A DNA stretch of 64,000 nucleotides from Bacteroidota bacterium (GCA_021815405.1 JAKAGV010000007.1:117888-181887), one strand, 5' to 3'. Shown: positions 36,287 to 46,172, counted from the first letter of the stretch. Notes: a model not told the origin generated them from the sequence alone. Made by a program: numbers and translations.

Positions 36287-37744
36287 ATGATTTATAATAA
36301 AGTAATTAAAATACTTCTTGTTGAAGATGAAGAATTTGACGTCAGGCGGGTAAAAAAGACAATAAAGCCATTTGAAGATACTATCGAAATTAAAGATGTA
36401 GTTTCTTCCGGTCCACATGCGCTTGAGCTTTTGAGGCATAATGAAAATCTTTATGATGTTGTTATAATGGACTATCAGATTGCAGGTGGACTGATGGGAG
36501 AAAATTTGATTAGAAAGATAAAAGAGATTACACCGGTTATTCAGATTATTGTAATAACCAAAATGACAATAAATATTTCTGATTTTGACTTTGCGAACAA
36601 ACTGATGAAAGCCGGTGCTTCCTGGTACTGCACAAAATATCCAGGTGACATTGAGGATTTTATTTATCAGCCCACCGATTTTATTCTGAGTATTTTCAAT
36701 GCATATGAAAAAAAATTACTTGAGACTGAGCGGTTCAGATCAAATAAAAAACTGACTAAAAATATTGAAGATATACTTGCCCAAAAAATAATTATAGGCA
36801 AGTCAAAACAAATTGAAGAATTGAGAAGCCAGATAGAAAAGTATTCGCAGAACAATGCAAATATTCTTATCACCGGTGGATCTGGTACAGGTAAAGAATT
36901 GGTTGCAATAAATATTCATTATAAAAGTCAACGGCGATTTGAAAATTTCATAGCAATTAATTGCGGAAGTCTTCCTCAAGATCTGATTGAAAGCGAACTG
37001 TTCGGTTATGAAAAAGGAGCATTCACAGGTGCAACTTCTAAGAAGCTTGGCTTATTTGAAATAGCAAATCACGGTACAATTTTTCTCGATGAAATTGCCG
37101 AACTTCCATTGCAGGCTCAGGTAAAATTACTTCGTGTAATACAGGAAGGGGAAATTGAAAAGATCGGAAGGACAGAAAAAATTAAAGTTGATGTAAGAAT
37201 TATTGCTGCGACAAATAAAAATCTTGCTCAGGAAGTTTACGATAAAAAATTCCGTGAGGATTTGTATTACAGACTGAATGTAGTTCCGATAAACGTTCCG
37301 GCTTTAGTAAACAGGAAAGAAGATATTCCGCTGCTAGTCGATCATTTCTTAAATTTATTTTGTCTTGAAGCCGGCAAAGCTAAGCCTTCCATTGAAGATA
37401 AGGCAATGGATATGCTGCTAAATTATGATTGGCCTGGAAACGTTAGAGAACTTGTAAATGTTATTCAGCGATTGTCATTCGTTTCGGAAAGCGTAATTAC
37501 TGCAGCAAATGTTAATAATGCTTTAATTTCTTTACCAGGAATTAATAGGAAATTCGGTGCAAGGATAATCGAGTTTTTCAACTCAACAGAAATTTTACCA
37601 TGGCGCGAAATGGAAAAAGTTTTGCGTGAAAGTTATTTTGCTTTTGTTCGTGATCAATCATTATCTGATGCTGATGCAGCGAAACGACTTGGCTTGGCTC
37701 CTCCGAACTATCATAGAATGTGCAAGGAATTAGGACTTAAATAA
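36287..37744 (+). CDS. Sigma-54-dependent response regulator (NtrC family)
   Basis: 485-aa regulator. The receiver domain has acidic residues E13-D14 and phosphorylatable Asp62 (VVIMDYQIAGG). The AAA+ domain has Walker A GGSGTGKE near 197, the sigma-54 contact loop GAFTGA near 245 and Walker B FLDEIAELP. The C-terminal helix-turn-helix is DADAAKRLGLAPPNYHRM. It is 10 bases after the kinase gene. A -24/-12-like element lies 308 bases downstream of its stop, before the sugar symporter gene, which is the likely target. The receiver is longer than usual between strand 3 and strand 4. Confidence 0.9.
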   Translation: MIYNKVIKILLVEDEEFDVRRVKKTIKPFEDTIEIKDVVSSGPHALELLRHNENLYDVVIMDYQIAGGLMGENLIRKIKEITPVIQIIVITKMTINISDFDFANKLMKAGASWYCTKYPGDIEDFIYQPTDFILSIFNAYEKKLLETERFRSNKKLTKNIEDILAQKIIIGKSKQIEELRSQIEKYSQNNANILITGGSGTGKELVAINIHYKSQRRFENFIAINCGSLPQDLIESELFGYEKGAFTGATSKKLGLFEIANHGTIFLDEIAELPLQAQVKLLRVIQEGEIEKIGRTEKIKVDVRIIAATNKNLAQEVYDKKFREDLYYRLNVVPINVPALVNRKEDIPLLVDHFLNLFCLEAGKAKPSIEDKAMDMLLNYDWPGNVRELVNVIQRLSFVSESVITAANVNNALISLPGINRKFGARIIEFFNSTEILPWREMEKVLRESYFAFVRDQSLSDADAAKRLGLAPPNYHRMCKELGLK

Positions 37745-37800
37745 TCTCAAACTTTTAACAATTTCGTAAGTTATCCAAGATTTCCTCATTTCATTATTAC

Positions 37801-37822
37801 AATAATAATTTTCATTATTATT
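37801..37822 (+). terminator. AT-only hairpin after the regulator gene
   Basis: AATAATAAT / ATTATTATT, a 9-bp stem with a 4-base loop, followed by TTGATAA. It is weak because it has no G-C pairs. It may still mark the end of the three-gene sensory unit. Confidence 0.3.
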
Positions 37823-37900
37823 TTGATAATCGATTAATAGTGAACTTAATTCAAGATTATACCCACCTCAGGATTCAAATTGCTCACTGTAATTAATTTC

Positions 37901-38017
37901 TGAAGCTACGCAAAATAATTTATTGGTCATTCCTACTTGTTTCAAAATCTCATTCTTGCAATGTTTTTAGATACTGAAACAAGTTCAACATGACATTTAT
38001 ACTCTTACATAATTTCA
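37901..38017. repeat. MITE-like palindromic element, copy 2 (117 bp)
   Basis: The left end TGAAGCTACGCAA differs from copy 1 by one base. The right end TTACATAATTTCA has three differences from a perfect repeat. The inner halves again carry ..TTGAAACAAGT..AATGAC and ..CTGAAACAAGTT..ATGAC in inverted orientation. It lies between the regulator gene and the symporter promoter. Confidence 0.55.
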
Positions 38018-38051
38018 ATTAAGTACAAAGCAGATTAAGTAAGTAAAGGCG

Positions 38052-38066
38052 TGGCACCATTTGTGA
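38052..38066 (+). promoter_or_regulatory. Sigma-54 (-24/-12)-like promoter for the sugar symporter
   Basis: TGGCACCATTTGTGA: the TGGCAC element is perfect and the GG-N10-GC spacing is kept, with GA in place of GC at -12. It lies about 50 bases before the TTG start of the symporter gene and directly downstream of a gene for a sigma-54 activator with a GAFTGA loop, which supports it. Confidence 0.5.
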
Positions 38067-38116
38067 ATTATCCAACCCGAATGATTTTAACTTATTATAA
38101 AAAATAAATAACTGAA

Positions 38117-39604
38117 TTGAGCTTACTGGATAACACCATAATATTATTTTATTTCATCCTTGTTGTTCTTATAGGGCTTTATTATTCAAGGAAGAGAGAT
38201 CAAGACAGTGCAGATTATTTTTTATCCGGGCGGAATGCAGGCTGGTTTGCAATTGGGGTATCTCTATTCGCAACAAATATTTCCAGTGAGCATTTTATTG
38301 GATTAGCCGGTTCCGGAGCCTCTAGAGGAATTGCTGTTGCGCCGTTCGAGTGGATGGCTGTTATAATTCTAATATTATCAGGATATTTCTTAGCTCCTCT
38401 TTATGTTAAGGCAGGTGTGTTCACTTTCCCTGAATTTATCGGAAAGCGTTTCGATAAAAAGAACAGACTCTATTTATCTTCGTTAACCATTCTAGTTTAC
38501 ATTTTTGTAAAAATCTCCATTACACTTTTTGCCGGAGGGCTTCTGCTTCAGGAAGTTTTGGACTGGGACATTTACACTTCAACGCTTGTGATGGTGATGC
38601 TGACCGGACTTTATACAGTTATCGGAGGAATGAAAGCAGTTATTTACACACAGATTTTTCAAACTGTATTCTTTCTTGGTGGCGCAATTCTACTAACAAT
38701 CTTTGGACTTCATGAGGTTGGGGGACTAAGAGGATTATTTAATAAACTTCCTTCTGATTATTTCACTTTGATCAAGTCAGCTTCCGATCCGGATTTTCCA
38801 TGGACAGGAATTTTATTCGGAGCTCCGATAATAGGCTTCTGGTACTGGTGCACGGATCAATACATTATTCAGAGGTTGTTATCTGCAAAAAATTCTGTTG
38901 AGGCTCAAAGAGGTTCTTATTTAACGGCAATTTTAAAAATCTTACCGGTTTTTGTACTTGTAATCCCGGGATTAATTGCGGTTGCGTTATTCCCAGGTGC
39001 CAAGGGCGATCGAGCGTATCCTTTTCTTCTAACGAGCAGGATTTTACCGGCAGGCATTAAAGGAATTGTAGTTGCCGGATTGTTTGCCGCAATTATGTCT
39101 TCACTTGCAGGCATTTTCAACAGCGCCTCAGCATTGTTTACCATGGATATTTACAGATCTTTAAATCCTAAGGCATCCGAAAGAAAATTAGTATTAGTTG
39201 GAAGGATTGCAACTGTAATAATAGTCATAAGCGCAATTCTTTGGGTTCCGATGATAAAGTTTATCAGCTCGGAAATTTACATTTATTTACAAAGCATGCA
39301 GGCATATATAGGACCTCCAATCGCAGCATTATTTCTTCTAAGTCTTGCGTATAAAGAGGTAAACTCCAAAGGTGCTATTTGGGGATTGGCGATTGGCGGG
39401 GTGTTAGGCTTAGTTAGACTGCTGATTGAAATGCTTGTTCGAGATTATGAGATTACAAATAATGTGTTGTCATGGTTTGTTGGAATAAATTATCTCCACT
39501 TTGCGATTATACTTTTTGTCATCTCATCTGCAACAATGATCATAGTTAGCCGGCTTTACCCGCTGTCTGTATTAACTGCAATTAAATATGAAGAGGTGAG
39601 ATGA
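38117..39604 (+). CDS. Sodium/sugar symporter, SGLT-type (SSS family)
   Basis: 495-aa inner-membrane symporter with about 13-14 helices. DYFLSGRNAGWFAIGVSL and TNISSEHFIGLAGSG (54-68) match the vibrio SGLT-type sugar carriers closely, so glucose, galactose or a short glucan oligomer with Na+ is expected. The start is TTG at 38117. No in-frame ATG upstream is supported. Its stop TGA overlaps the ATG of a 36-aa ORF (ATGA), and the TonB receptor follows. The sigma-54-like promoter in front suggests that the upstream sugar-sensing system controls it. Confidence 0.85.
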   Translation: MSLLDNTIILFYFILVVLIGLYYSRKRDQDSADYFLSGRNAGWFAIGVSLFATNISSEHFIGLAGSGASRGIAVAPFEWMAVIILILSGYFLAPLYVKAGVFTFPEFIGKRFDKKNRLYLSSLTILVYIFVKISITLFAGGLLLQEVLDWDIYTSTLVMVMLTGLYTVIGGMKAVIYTQIFQTVFFLGGAILLTIFGLHEVGGLRGLFNKLPSDYFTLIKSASDPDFPWTGILFGAPIIGFWYWCTDQYIIQRLLSAKNSVEAQRGSYLTAILKILPVFVLVIPGLIAVALFPGAKGDRAYPFLLTSRILPAGIKGIVVAGLFAAIMSSLAGIFNSASALFTMDIYRSLNPKASERKLVLVGRIATVIIVISAILWVPMIKFISSEIYIYLQSMQAYIGPPIAALFLLSLAYKEVNSKGAIWGLAIGGVLGLVRLLIEMLVRDYEITNNVLSWFVGINYLHFAIILFVISSATMIIVSRLYPLSVLTAIKYEEVR

Positions 39605-39711
39605 TAACATTTTTTACCTCCCATCTTTTTACTTACTGCAGTTGCAAAGAATCAATCAAGAAGTCTGGATTTCCGGAAGTAAAAATTTCGAAAGTTAAAA
39701 AAGAAATTTAA
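39601..39711 (+). CDS. 36-aa small ORF coupled to symporter and TonB receptor genes
   Basis: ATG at 39601 overlaps the symporter stop (ATGA). Its TAA (39709-39711) overlaps the ATG of the TonB receptor (TAATG). The peptide starts hydrophobic (MITFFTSHLF), holds two cysteines (CSC) and ends lysine-rich (KVKKEI). Coupling at both ends makes a real small gene or a translational relay plausible. No family was recognised. Confidence 0.45.
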   Translation: MITFFTSHLFTYCSCKESIKKSGFPEVKISKVKKEI

Positions 39712-42536
39712 TGAGCATTTTATCAATGAATCAAATTTACTGTACGATCAAATTAATAAGAATTATTAATTATGCCGGTTTTATAAAAAATAAACTGGTA
39801 CTGTTGTTTATCATGCTATTTGTACTAACATCAATAGCGCTTGGCGGCAACACCGGTAAGATAGCCGGAAAGGTAGTTGATGCTCAATCAGGTGAGCCGG
39901 TTCCATTCGTGAATATAATTATTGAAGGAACTTCTCTCGGTACAGCATCTTCAGTCGATGGAAATTTTGCAGTCATCGGTATTCCACCCGGAACCTATTC
40001 TGTAAAAGCCTCAGCCATCGGTTATGTTCAGGAAGTTATTAAAAATGTTTCTGTATCAATAGATCTTACAACCAAACTTGAATTTAAACTCCAGCAGACA
40101 AGCGTCGATTTGAAGAAAGAAATTGTTGTTACTGCAACAAAGCCGCTTGTTACAAAAGATTTAACTTCATCCACAGCGATATTAAATTCAAAAGAAATAA
40201 ATTCACTTCCGGTTACAGAGTTCCAGGAGGTTCTTCAATTGAAGGCTGGAATTGTTGGAGGTGATGTACGCGGCGGCAGACGAGGTGAAGTAGTCTATGC
40301 GATAGACGGTGTTCCGGTAACGGATGTATATGACGGTTCAACTGTAGTTGATGTAAATACAAATGCAATCTCAGAGCTCCAATTTGTGAGCGGAGCTTTT
40401 AATGCTGAGTACGGCAAGGCGCTTTCCGGTTATGTTAATATTGCAACCAAGGAAGGTGAAGATAAATTTCAGGGATCAATTAGTTCTTATTTCGGCGACA
40501 ACTTAAGCAACCACACAGATATTTTTAAATACATCAACCGGTTTAATATTCTAAATACAAGAGACCTTGAAGGGAATTTTAGTGGACCAATTATTAAAGA
40601 CTTCGCCTCGTTTTATATCAACTCTCGTTATAATTATTATGACGGCTGGCTGAAGGGAAAAAGAGTTTATAATCCTTGGGATATTACTGTTAATCAAGGC
40701 TCCAGCGTTCCACTTGATCAAAGATATTTAATTCAGAAAACCGGTGACGGTGCAATTGTTCCAATGAACTTCCAGGAAAAAATTTATTTCCAGGGTAAGC
40801 TTACTCTTAAGCCCTTTAACGGAATAAAAATCAATTATGATTACTTGCTCGACAAAGACAGGTATAGAGATTATGATCAGTCTTTCTCTCTGAATCCTGA
40901 TGGCGATTTCAAGAAATATCAGAATGGCAGTGCAAACATAATCTCGCTTACTCATATTTTAAGCGGAAGTACTTTTTACCAGGCGAGTGCTTCATATTTC
41001 TTCAAAGAGTTCATGCAGTTTGTTTATCAAGATTACCGCGATCCGCGATGGACAAACTATTTATTGTTAACGCAGCAGCCCTCTGATGTTCCTAGTTTCA
41101 GAACCGGCGGAACTCAGAACCAGCTTTTCAGAAGAACTACCGGTACAGCCGGCTTCAAGTTTGATTTTACTTCCCAGGTTTCGGAAACTCATCTTATTAA
41201 AACCGGTATTGATTTAAGCATGCATAGGTTGACTTACGATAATGTAAACCTGCTTCAGCCAAATAATCTTTCCGATCCGCAAGTTACATTACAGCCTTTT
41301 GTCCAAATGAGGATTCCGAATATAAATGATCCAAATGAGAATATTGCAATCGACAGTTATTACAGAACGCCGGTTGAGTTTTCCGCGTATGTTCAGGATA
41401 AAATTGAGCTTAAGGATTTAATTATTAATATCGGATTAAGATATGATTTCTTCCATCCGGATGGCCAACTGCTTTCCGATCCTGCTGATCCGGATATTTA
41501 CAGACCACGTGAATTAAAAAATCTAAATAACACTTTAGCCGAAAGAAGAACGTACTGGTATAAGAAGCCTTCAAACAAATCTCAATTTAGTCCCCGGCTT
41601 GGTGTTGCATTCCCGATTACAGATAGAGGAGTAATACATTTTTCATACGGATATTTTTTCCAGATTCCGAATTTCGAATATCTGTATCAAAATCAGGAAT
41701 ATAAATTCGGAGCCGGCACAGGAAATCTCGGCATAGTTGGAAATCCTGACTTAAAACCTGAGCAGACAGTAAATGGTGAAGTGGGTGTACAGCAGGCGCT
41801 AACCGATGACATTACAATTGATCTTACCGGATATTTTAGAGATATCAGAAATCTTACCGGAACAAGAGCTGATGAAATTTTAATGTTCGATGGAACCGAA
41901 AGCTACAGTCAATATCAGAATACGGATTTCGGATTTGTTAAAGGGATAGTATTTACTCTTACAAAAAGATTATCGGATAATTGGTCAGCAACCATTGATT
42001 ACACTCTGCAGTCCGCAAAAGGCGATGCTTCAGATCCGGCTCAGTTAAGAAACCAGCTTGTAAGCGGTGAAGTACCGGAGCTTCAATTAGTAAGATTGAA
42101 TTCCGATCAGACTCATACACTTAACATTACCTTCACATATTCTTCACCAGCACTATGGGGGTTCAGTATTATCGGGCAATACGGAAGCGGTTTTCCATAC
42201 ACTCCGCTCGAGTCTCTAAACATTTCGACATTATTGACGAACAGCGAAGTAAAGCCGGTAACATACAACGTCGATCTTAAGGCTTACAAAGATTTTCTGT
42301 TTAACAAATTCAGAATAATGCTGTTTGCCAGAGTATATAACCTGTTCGATATAGAAAATCAAATTAATGTTTACAACGACAGCGGACGTGCAGATTTTAC
42401 CATGGAAGAATTTATTGACCGGCAGCGCAGCCTTCCACCGCTTGTCAATTCAATTCAGGATTATTATACGAATCCTACTTTCTATTCGCAGCCGAGAAGA
42501 ATTGAAGTGGGTGCTACCATTTACTTTAACGAATGA
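39711..42536 (+). CDS. TonB-dependent receptor with CarboxypepD_reg-like domain
   Basis: 941-aa outer-membrane receptor. After an N-terminal hydrophobic region (probably a signal starting near residue 35), a carboxypeptidase-regulatory-like beta-sandwich lies at about 48-130 (GKIAGKVVDAQSGEPVPF). Then come a plug (about 140-260, with AIDGVPVTD and FNAEYGKALSGYVNI) and a 22-strand-type barrel to the C-terminal EVGATIYFNE. It takes up large ligands with TonB energy. In this cluster the ligand is probably a glucan oligosaccharide. No SusD gene follows, unlike in Bacteroidetes utilisation loci. Instead a large T9SS surface protein is encoded 21 bases later. Confidence 0.85.
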   Translation: MSILSMNQIYCTIKLIRIINYAGFIKNKLVLLFIMLFVLTSIALGGNTGKIAGKVVDAQSGEPVPFVNIIIEGTSLGTASSVDGNFAVIGIPPGTYSVKASAIGYVQEVIKNVSVSIDLTTKLEFKLQQTSVDLKKEIVVTATKPLVTKDLTSSTAILNSKEINSLPVTEFQEVLQLKAGIVGGDVRGGRRGEVVYAIDGVPVTDVYDGSTVVDVNTNAISELQFVSGAFNAEYGKALSGYVNIATKEGEDKFQGSISSYFGDNLSNHTDIFKYINRFNILNTRDLEGNFSGPIIKDFASFYINSRYNYYDGWLKGKRVYNPWDITVNQGSSVPLDQRYLIQKTGDGAIVPMNFQEKIYFQGKLTLKPFNGIKINYDYLLDKDRYRDYDQSFSLNPDGDFKKYQNGSANIISLTHILSGSTFYQASASYFFKEFMQFVYQDYRDPRWTNYLLLTQQPSDVPSFRTGGTQNQLFRRTTGTAGFKFDFTSQVSETHLIKTGIDLSMHRLTYDNVNLLQPNNLSDPQVTLQPFVQMRIPNINDPNENIAIDSYYRTPVEFSAYVQDKIELKDLIINIGLRYDFFHPDGQLLSDPADPDIYRPRELKNLNNTLAERRTYWYKKPSNKSQFSPRLGVAFPITDRGVIHFSYGYFFQIPNFEYLYQNQEYKFGAGTGNLGIVGNPDLKPEQTVNGEVGVQQALTDDITIDLTGYFRDIRNLTGTRADEILMFDGTESYSQYQNTDFGFVKGIVFTLTKRLSDNWSATIDYTLQSAKGDASDPAQLRNQLVSGEVPELQLVRLNSDQTHTLNITFTYSSPALWGFSIIGQYGSGFPYTPLESLNISTLLTNSEVKPVTYNVDLKAYKDFLFNKFRIMLFARVYNLFDIENQINVYNDSGRADFTMEEFIDRQRSLPPLVNSIQDYYTNPTFYSQPRRIEVGATIYFNE

Positions 42537-42557
42537 TGCAAAAGAAAAATTTTACGG

Positions 42558-45500
42558 ATGAACTTTAATATGAAATTTCCCAAAATATTTTTAACGACGA
42601 TACTAATCGCTCTGATAGTCTCAATGCAGATGTTCCCTCAAATACTTCGCGGTACTCATACCGCAAGACGCGTTGGAGTAATGAGAGGGAACCAGGTAAG
42701 AACTGTTTTTACAAACTACGGTGCAATCGGTCAGCCAGGAAATCAAGGACCGATGGTTGCCTGGAAGTATGATAACAATGGTTATGTTGGAGACATTTCT
42801 CCATTAGTCGGAGTTCGTCTTCCAATAAAAGATTATTTGGTTAACGGAGTGAAGGACGGCAAACCAGATACTTTAGTACAGGTAATTGTATGCCCAATCG
42901 ATAGACCCGGCGGCGGAAATAAATCACCCGACGGCAGCACTGACTGGACGTTTGAGCCGATACCGGGCTTTTTCAATCCGAATTTAAGAGAACTTGGTAA
43001 AGGTGTTGCAATAAGCAACCAACCGGAAACATGGCCGAGCTACTGGCCCGATCATCCTGACTGGCTGGATGATAAAGGTAAAGTTCAATGGAACGGGTAC
43101 TTCGGCAGAGGAGAAATGAATGCCGATCAGGAAACTTACTTCATGATGGATGATCAAGCCGATGAAAAAATGTATATGCTGCACGGTTTTCTTCCCGACT
43201 CTACAGATCCGACAAGAAAAGGTCAAGCACTCCAAGTTTCCGTTAGAGCTTTGCAATGGGCAAACTTTCTTGCCCAGGATGTAATTTTCTGGCTATACGA
43301 TATAAAGAATGTCGGCACTTCAATTTATGATCAAACAGCGTTTGGACTTCTGGTAGGAACTTATGTCGGCGGCGCCGGTGACGAATGGAATGACGATGCT
43401 TCCTATTTCGATATTCGACAGGCGATGACTTATTCATGGGATTTTGATCATTACATCAGACCTACGGCAAATCCTAAATGGCAGCCGAACCCAAGCGCAG
43501 TAGGTTATCTTGGTTATGCATTTCTTGAATCGCCTGGCAATCCATATGATGGAATTGATAATGACGGCGATAATAAAAACTACACGGTGGATGCTCCATA
43601 TTTCACTGCTGCAGATTTTCAACCGCATACTGTAAAAGCAGGAGACAAGCTTTTTGTAATTGATAAGTACACATACAAACGTACATCTTTCACAATGCCA
43701 AATCATGATACCTCTGTTGTTTCGATGGGAGTTACTTTTAATTTGATTCCGGATTCCACAGTTCTTTCAGAAGGTAATTTAGCTCCGGGTACAAGCACGG
43801 TTAATCCTAATGCATACGATGGAATTGATAATAATTTAAACGGGATTATCGATGAAAATTACCAACTTGATTACCGGCTATTCAAACAAACTCCGAAAGG
43901 ATTAGTGCTCATAGATTCTTTAAATCCAATTCAGCATAAAGATTATGTACATGGTAAAGGTTTAACTGATCCAATGATTGATGAAGCAAGAGATGATGGA
44001 ATTGATAACGATAGATCATGGGATAATACTTCCGATGATGTTGGTATAGACGGAGTTGCAGATACTTATGATTTTGGCGAGCACGATGGTAAGCCTACAT
44101 CAGGATGGCAAAAGCCCGGAGTTATTCCTACAAGCCCATCAAATAAACAAAATATTTTTGGTTTGATTGATTCCGGTGAGCCAGGTGAACCAAATATAGA
44201 TAAAACCGACGTACATGAATCGGATCAAATAGGTATGACGAGCTTTTATTACTTCGTTCCTTCCAGTGATATAAACATGAGCGATCAGAATGATATGTGG
44301 AGGAGGATGCAGCCGGGCAGGTTCGATGTTCCGGAAGCAGTTGTAAATAACACAACGATACGCGGAGAAGATGGTGACTTTATTTTTGGCACCGGATACT
44401 TTCCGCTGCTTCCAAATGAAACTGAGAGGTTTTCTCTTGCGCTTGTATTCGGAGATGATTTTTCCGGGGTATTCAGAAATAAAAAAATTGCTCAGATCAT
44501 TTATGATGCAAATTATAATTTCCCAAAACCGCCTGACAAACCGACACTTACAGCGGTTCCAGGCGATCATAAAGTAACTTTATACTGGGATAAAATTGCA
44601 GAAAAGACTTACGACAAAGCATTAAAGAAGCGAGACTTTGAAGGTTACAAAATTTATAAAAGCACCGATCCGGATTTCTCCGATATTAAAACGATTTCAA
44701 ATGGTTACGGCGAACTTGTTGACTATAAGCCTCTGGTGCAATACGATGTTATAGATGGGATTACAGGATTCTTTAATTCGGATCCGCTTTTGTATCAGCT
44801 AAGCAGCGGCAAGCCTTTTTATTTGGGCGATGACACCGGGATTAAAAATACTTATGTTGATAATGATGTAATCAACGGAAAAACCTATTACTATGCAGTT
44901 TGTGCTTACAACACCGGAGATCAGGCAAAATCAATTTATCCTTCCGAAAACACCAAGCTAATTTCTCTTGATGCTTCGGGAAAAATTACGCTGGATATAA
45001 ATACGGCAATGGTTACTCCTAATGCCCCGGTTGCAGGGTATATTTATCCTGAAAGCGGCAGTTTATTAAACCGTGTTACCGGAGCTTCTACTTCAGTTCC
45101 GAGTGTTCAAATTATTGATCCTACAAAATCAAAGAACACAACTTACTTTGTAACTTTTGTTGACTCGCTGGTGCAGGGAATTCCTGTTGCATACGCTTAC
45201 AATGTTATTGATTCGACATCAGGCGACACTGTACTTTCCCAAGATACAAACATGATGCTAACGAACGGAGATATTTTTGACGGCATTAATCTTTCTATGA
45301 ACACTGTTTATCAAAACCTGGACAGTTTACGTTTGGATACTACACATAGCGGCTGGAACAATAATCTTCTGCAGAATTTAGATTATACGATCTCGCAATT
45401 TCACTACGGCAGCATTTCGGGAGTTAGATATCCTTATGATTATATTTTTGTATTCCATAATTCATTAAGTGATACTTCTTCTTCGCTGCAAGGAATTTTC

Positions 45501-46148
45501 GGCAGCAGTTCTCCTCTTAAATCGAAAGCGACAAACTTTTCTGTCTACGATGTAACCGACAAAAATAATCCGGTTAAAATTCAATATGCCTTTCTGGATA
45601 AACCCGGAAATCTTCAAGATACGTTATCTAACTTTGATGTTGTCTATCTATCGAATGCCGACGGAACAAAGCTTTCCTGGGGGATAACATTTCAGGGAAC
45701 AAATGTACATTACCCGACTGAAGGCGACACTCTTATGCTGACTTTCCAAAAGCCATTTTCGAGCAAAGATAAATTTGTTTACAGATCTAAAAGCACGCAA
45801 TATGATGCTAATGCTGCATCAGGTGAGATGAGTTTGATTCGTGCAGTTCCGAATCCATACGTAGTATCGAACATGTTTGAAAAACCATTGCCTGCACAAG
45901 AACGCGGAAGAGGCGCACGCGTTATCGATTTTATCAATTTACCGCCTAACAGCAAGATTTCGATTTTTACTTCTTCCGGTGAATTGGTGAAAACAATTTA
46001 TCAGGACGGAAATTATCAGAACGGATCAGCAACGTGGGATTTAAGATCAAGAGAAGGGCTTGATGTTGCATTTGGAGTTTATTTCTACGTTGTAGAGGCG
46101 CCCGGTATTAAAGAGAAAAAATTTGGCAAGCTGGCTATAATTAAGTAA
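42558..46148 (+). CDS. Large secreted surface protein with T9SS-type C-terminal domain
   Basis: 1196 aa with a signal peptide (starting at Met1 or Met5, hydrophobic stretch FLTTILIALIVSM). The N-terminal 320 residues have no recognised family. Three aspartate/asparagine-rich segments of the DGIDN type (near 330, 420 and 480) look like calcium-binding loops. An FN3-like domain spans about 655-805. The last ~105 residues form a T9SS sorting domain variant (PNPYVVSN, then WDLRSREGLDVAFGVYFY and ending KLAIIK). It follows the TonB receptor by 21 bases and precedes a PorV-family gene by 24 bases. This triad is common in Ignavibacteria-like genomes. It may capture the polymer at the cell surface in place of SusD, which is inference. 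Confidence 0.7.
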   Translation: MNFNMKFPKIFLTTILIALIVSMQMFPQILRGTHTARRVGVMRGNQVRTVFTNYGAIGQPGNQGPMVAWKYDNNGYVGDISPLVGVRLPIKDYLVNGVKDGKPDTLVQVIVCPIDRPGGGNKSPDGSTDWTFEPIPGFFNPNLRELGKGVAISNQPETWPSYWPDHPDWLDDKGKVQWNGYFGRGEMNADQETYFMMDDQADEKMYMLHGFLPDSTDPTRKGQALQVSVRALQWANFLAQDVIFWLYDIKNVGTSIYDQTAFGLLVGTYVGGAGDEWNDDASYFDIRQAMTYSWDFDHYIRPTANPKWQPNPSAVGYLGYAFLESPGNPYDGIDNDGDNKNYTVDAPYFTAADFQPHTVKAGDKLFVIDKYTYKRTSFTMPNHDTSVVSMGVTFNLIPDSTVLSEGNLAPGTSTVNPNAYDGIDNNLNGIIDENYQLDYRLFKQTPKGLVLIDSLNPIQHKDYVHGKGLTDPMIDEARDDGIDNDRSWDNTSDDVGIDGVADTYDFGEHDGKPTSGWQKPGVIPTSPSNKQNIFGLIDSGEPGEPNIDKTDVHESDQIGMTSFYYFVPSSDINMSDQNDMWRRMQPGRFDVPEAVVNNTTIRGEDGDFIFGTGYFPLLPNETERFSLALVFGDDFSGVFRNKKIAQIIYDANYNFPKPPDKPTLTAVPGDHKVTLYWDKIAEKTYDKALKKRDFEGYKIYKSTDPDFSDIKTISNGYGELVDYKPLVQYDVIDGITGFFNSDPLLYQLSSGKPFYLGDDTGIKNTYVDNDVINGKTYYYAVCAYNTGDQAKSIYPSENTKLISLDASGKITLDINTAMVTPNAPVAGYIYPESGSLLNRVTGASTSVPSVQIIDPTKSKNTTYFVTFVDSLVQGIPVAYAYNVIDSTSGDTVLSQDTNMMLTNGDIFDGINLSMNTVYQNLDSLRLDTTHSGWNNNLLQNLDYTISQFHYGSISGVRYPYDYIFVFHNSLSDTSSSLQGIFGSSSPLKSKATNFSVYDVTDKNNPVKIQYAFLDKPGNLQDTLSNFDVVYLSNADGTKLSWGITFQGTNVHYPTEGDTLMLTFQKPFSSKDKFVYRSKSTQYDANAASGEMSLIRAVPNPYVVSNMFEKPLPAQERGRGARVIDFINLPPNSKISIFTSSGELVKTIYQDGNYQNGSATWDLRSREGLDVAFGVYFYVVEAPGIKEKKFGKLAIIK

Positions 46149-46172
46149 GGAAACCTGCCGAGGAAAAATTTT

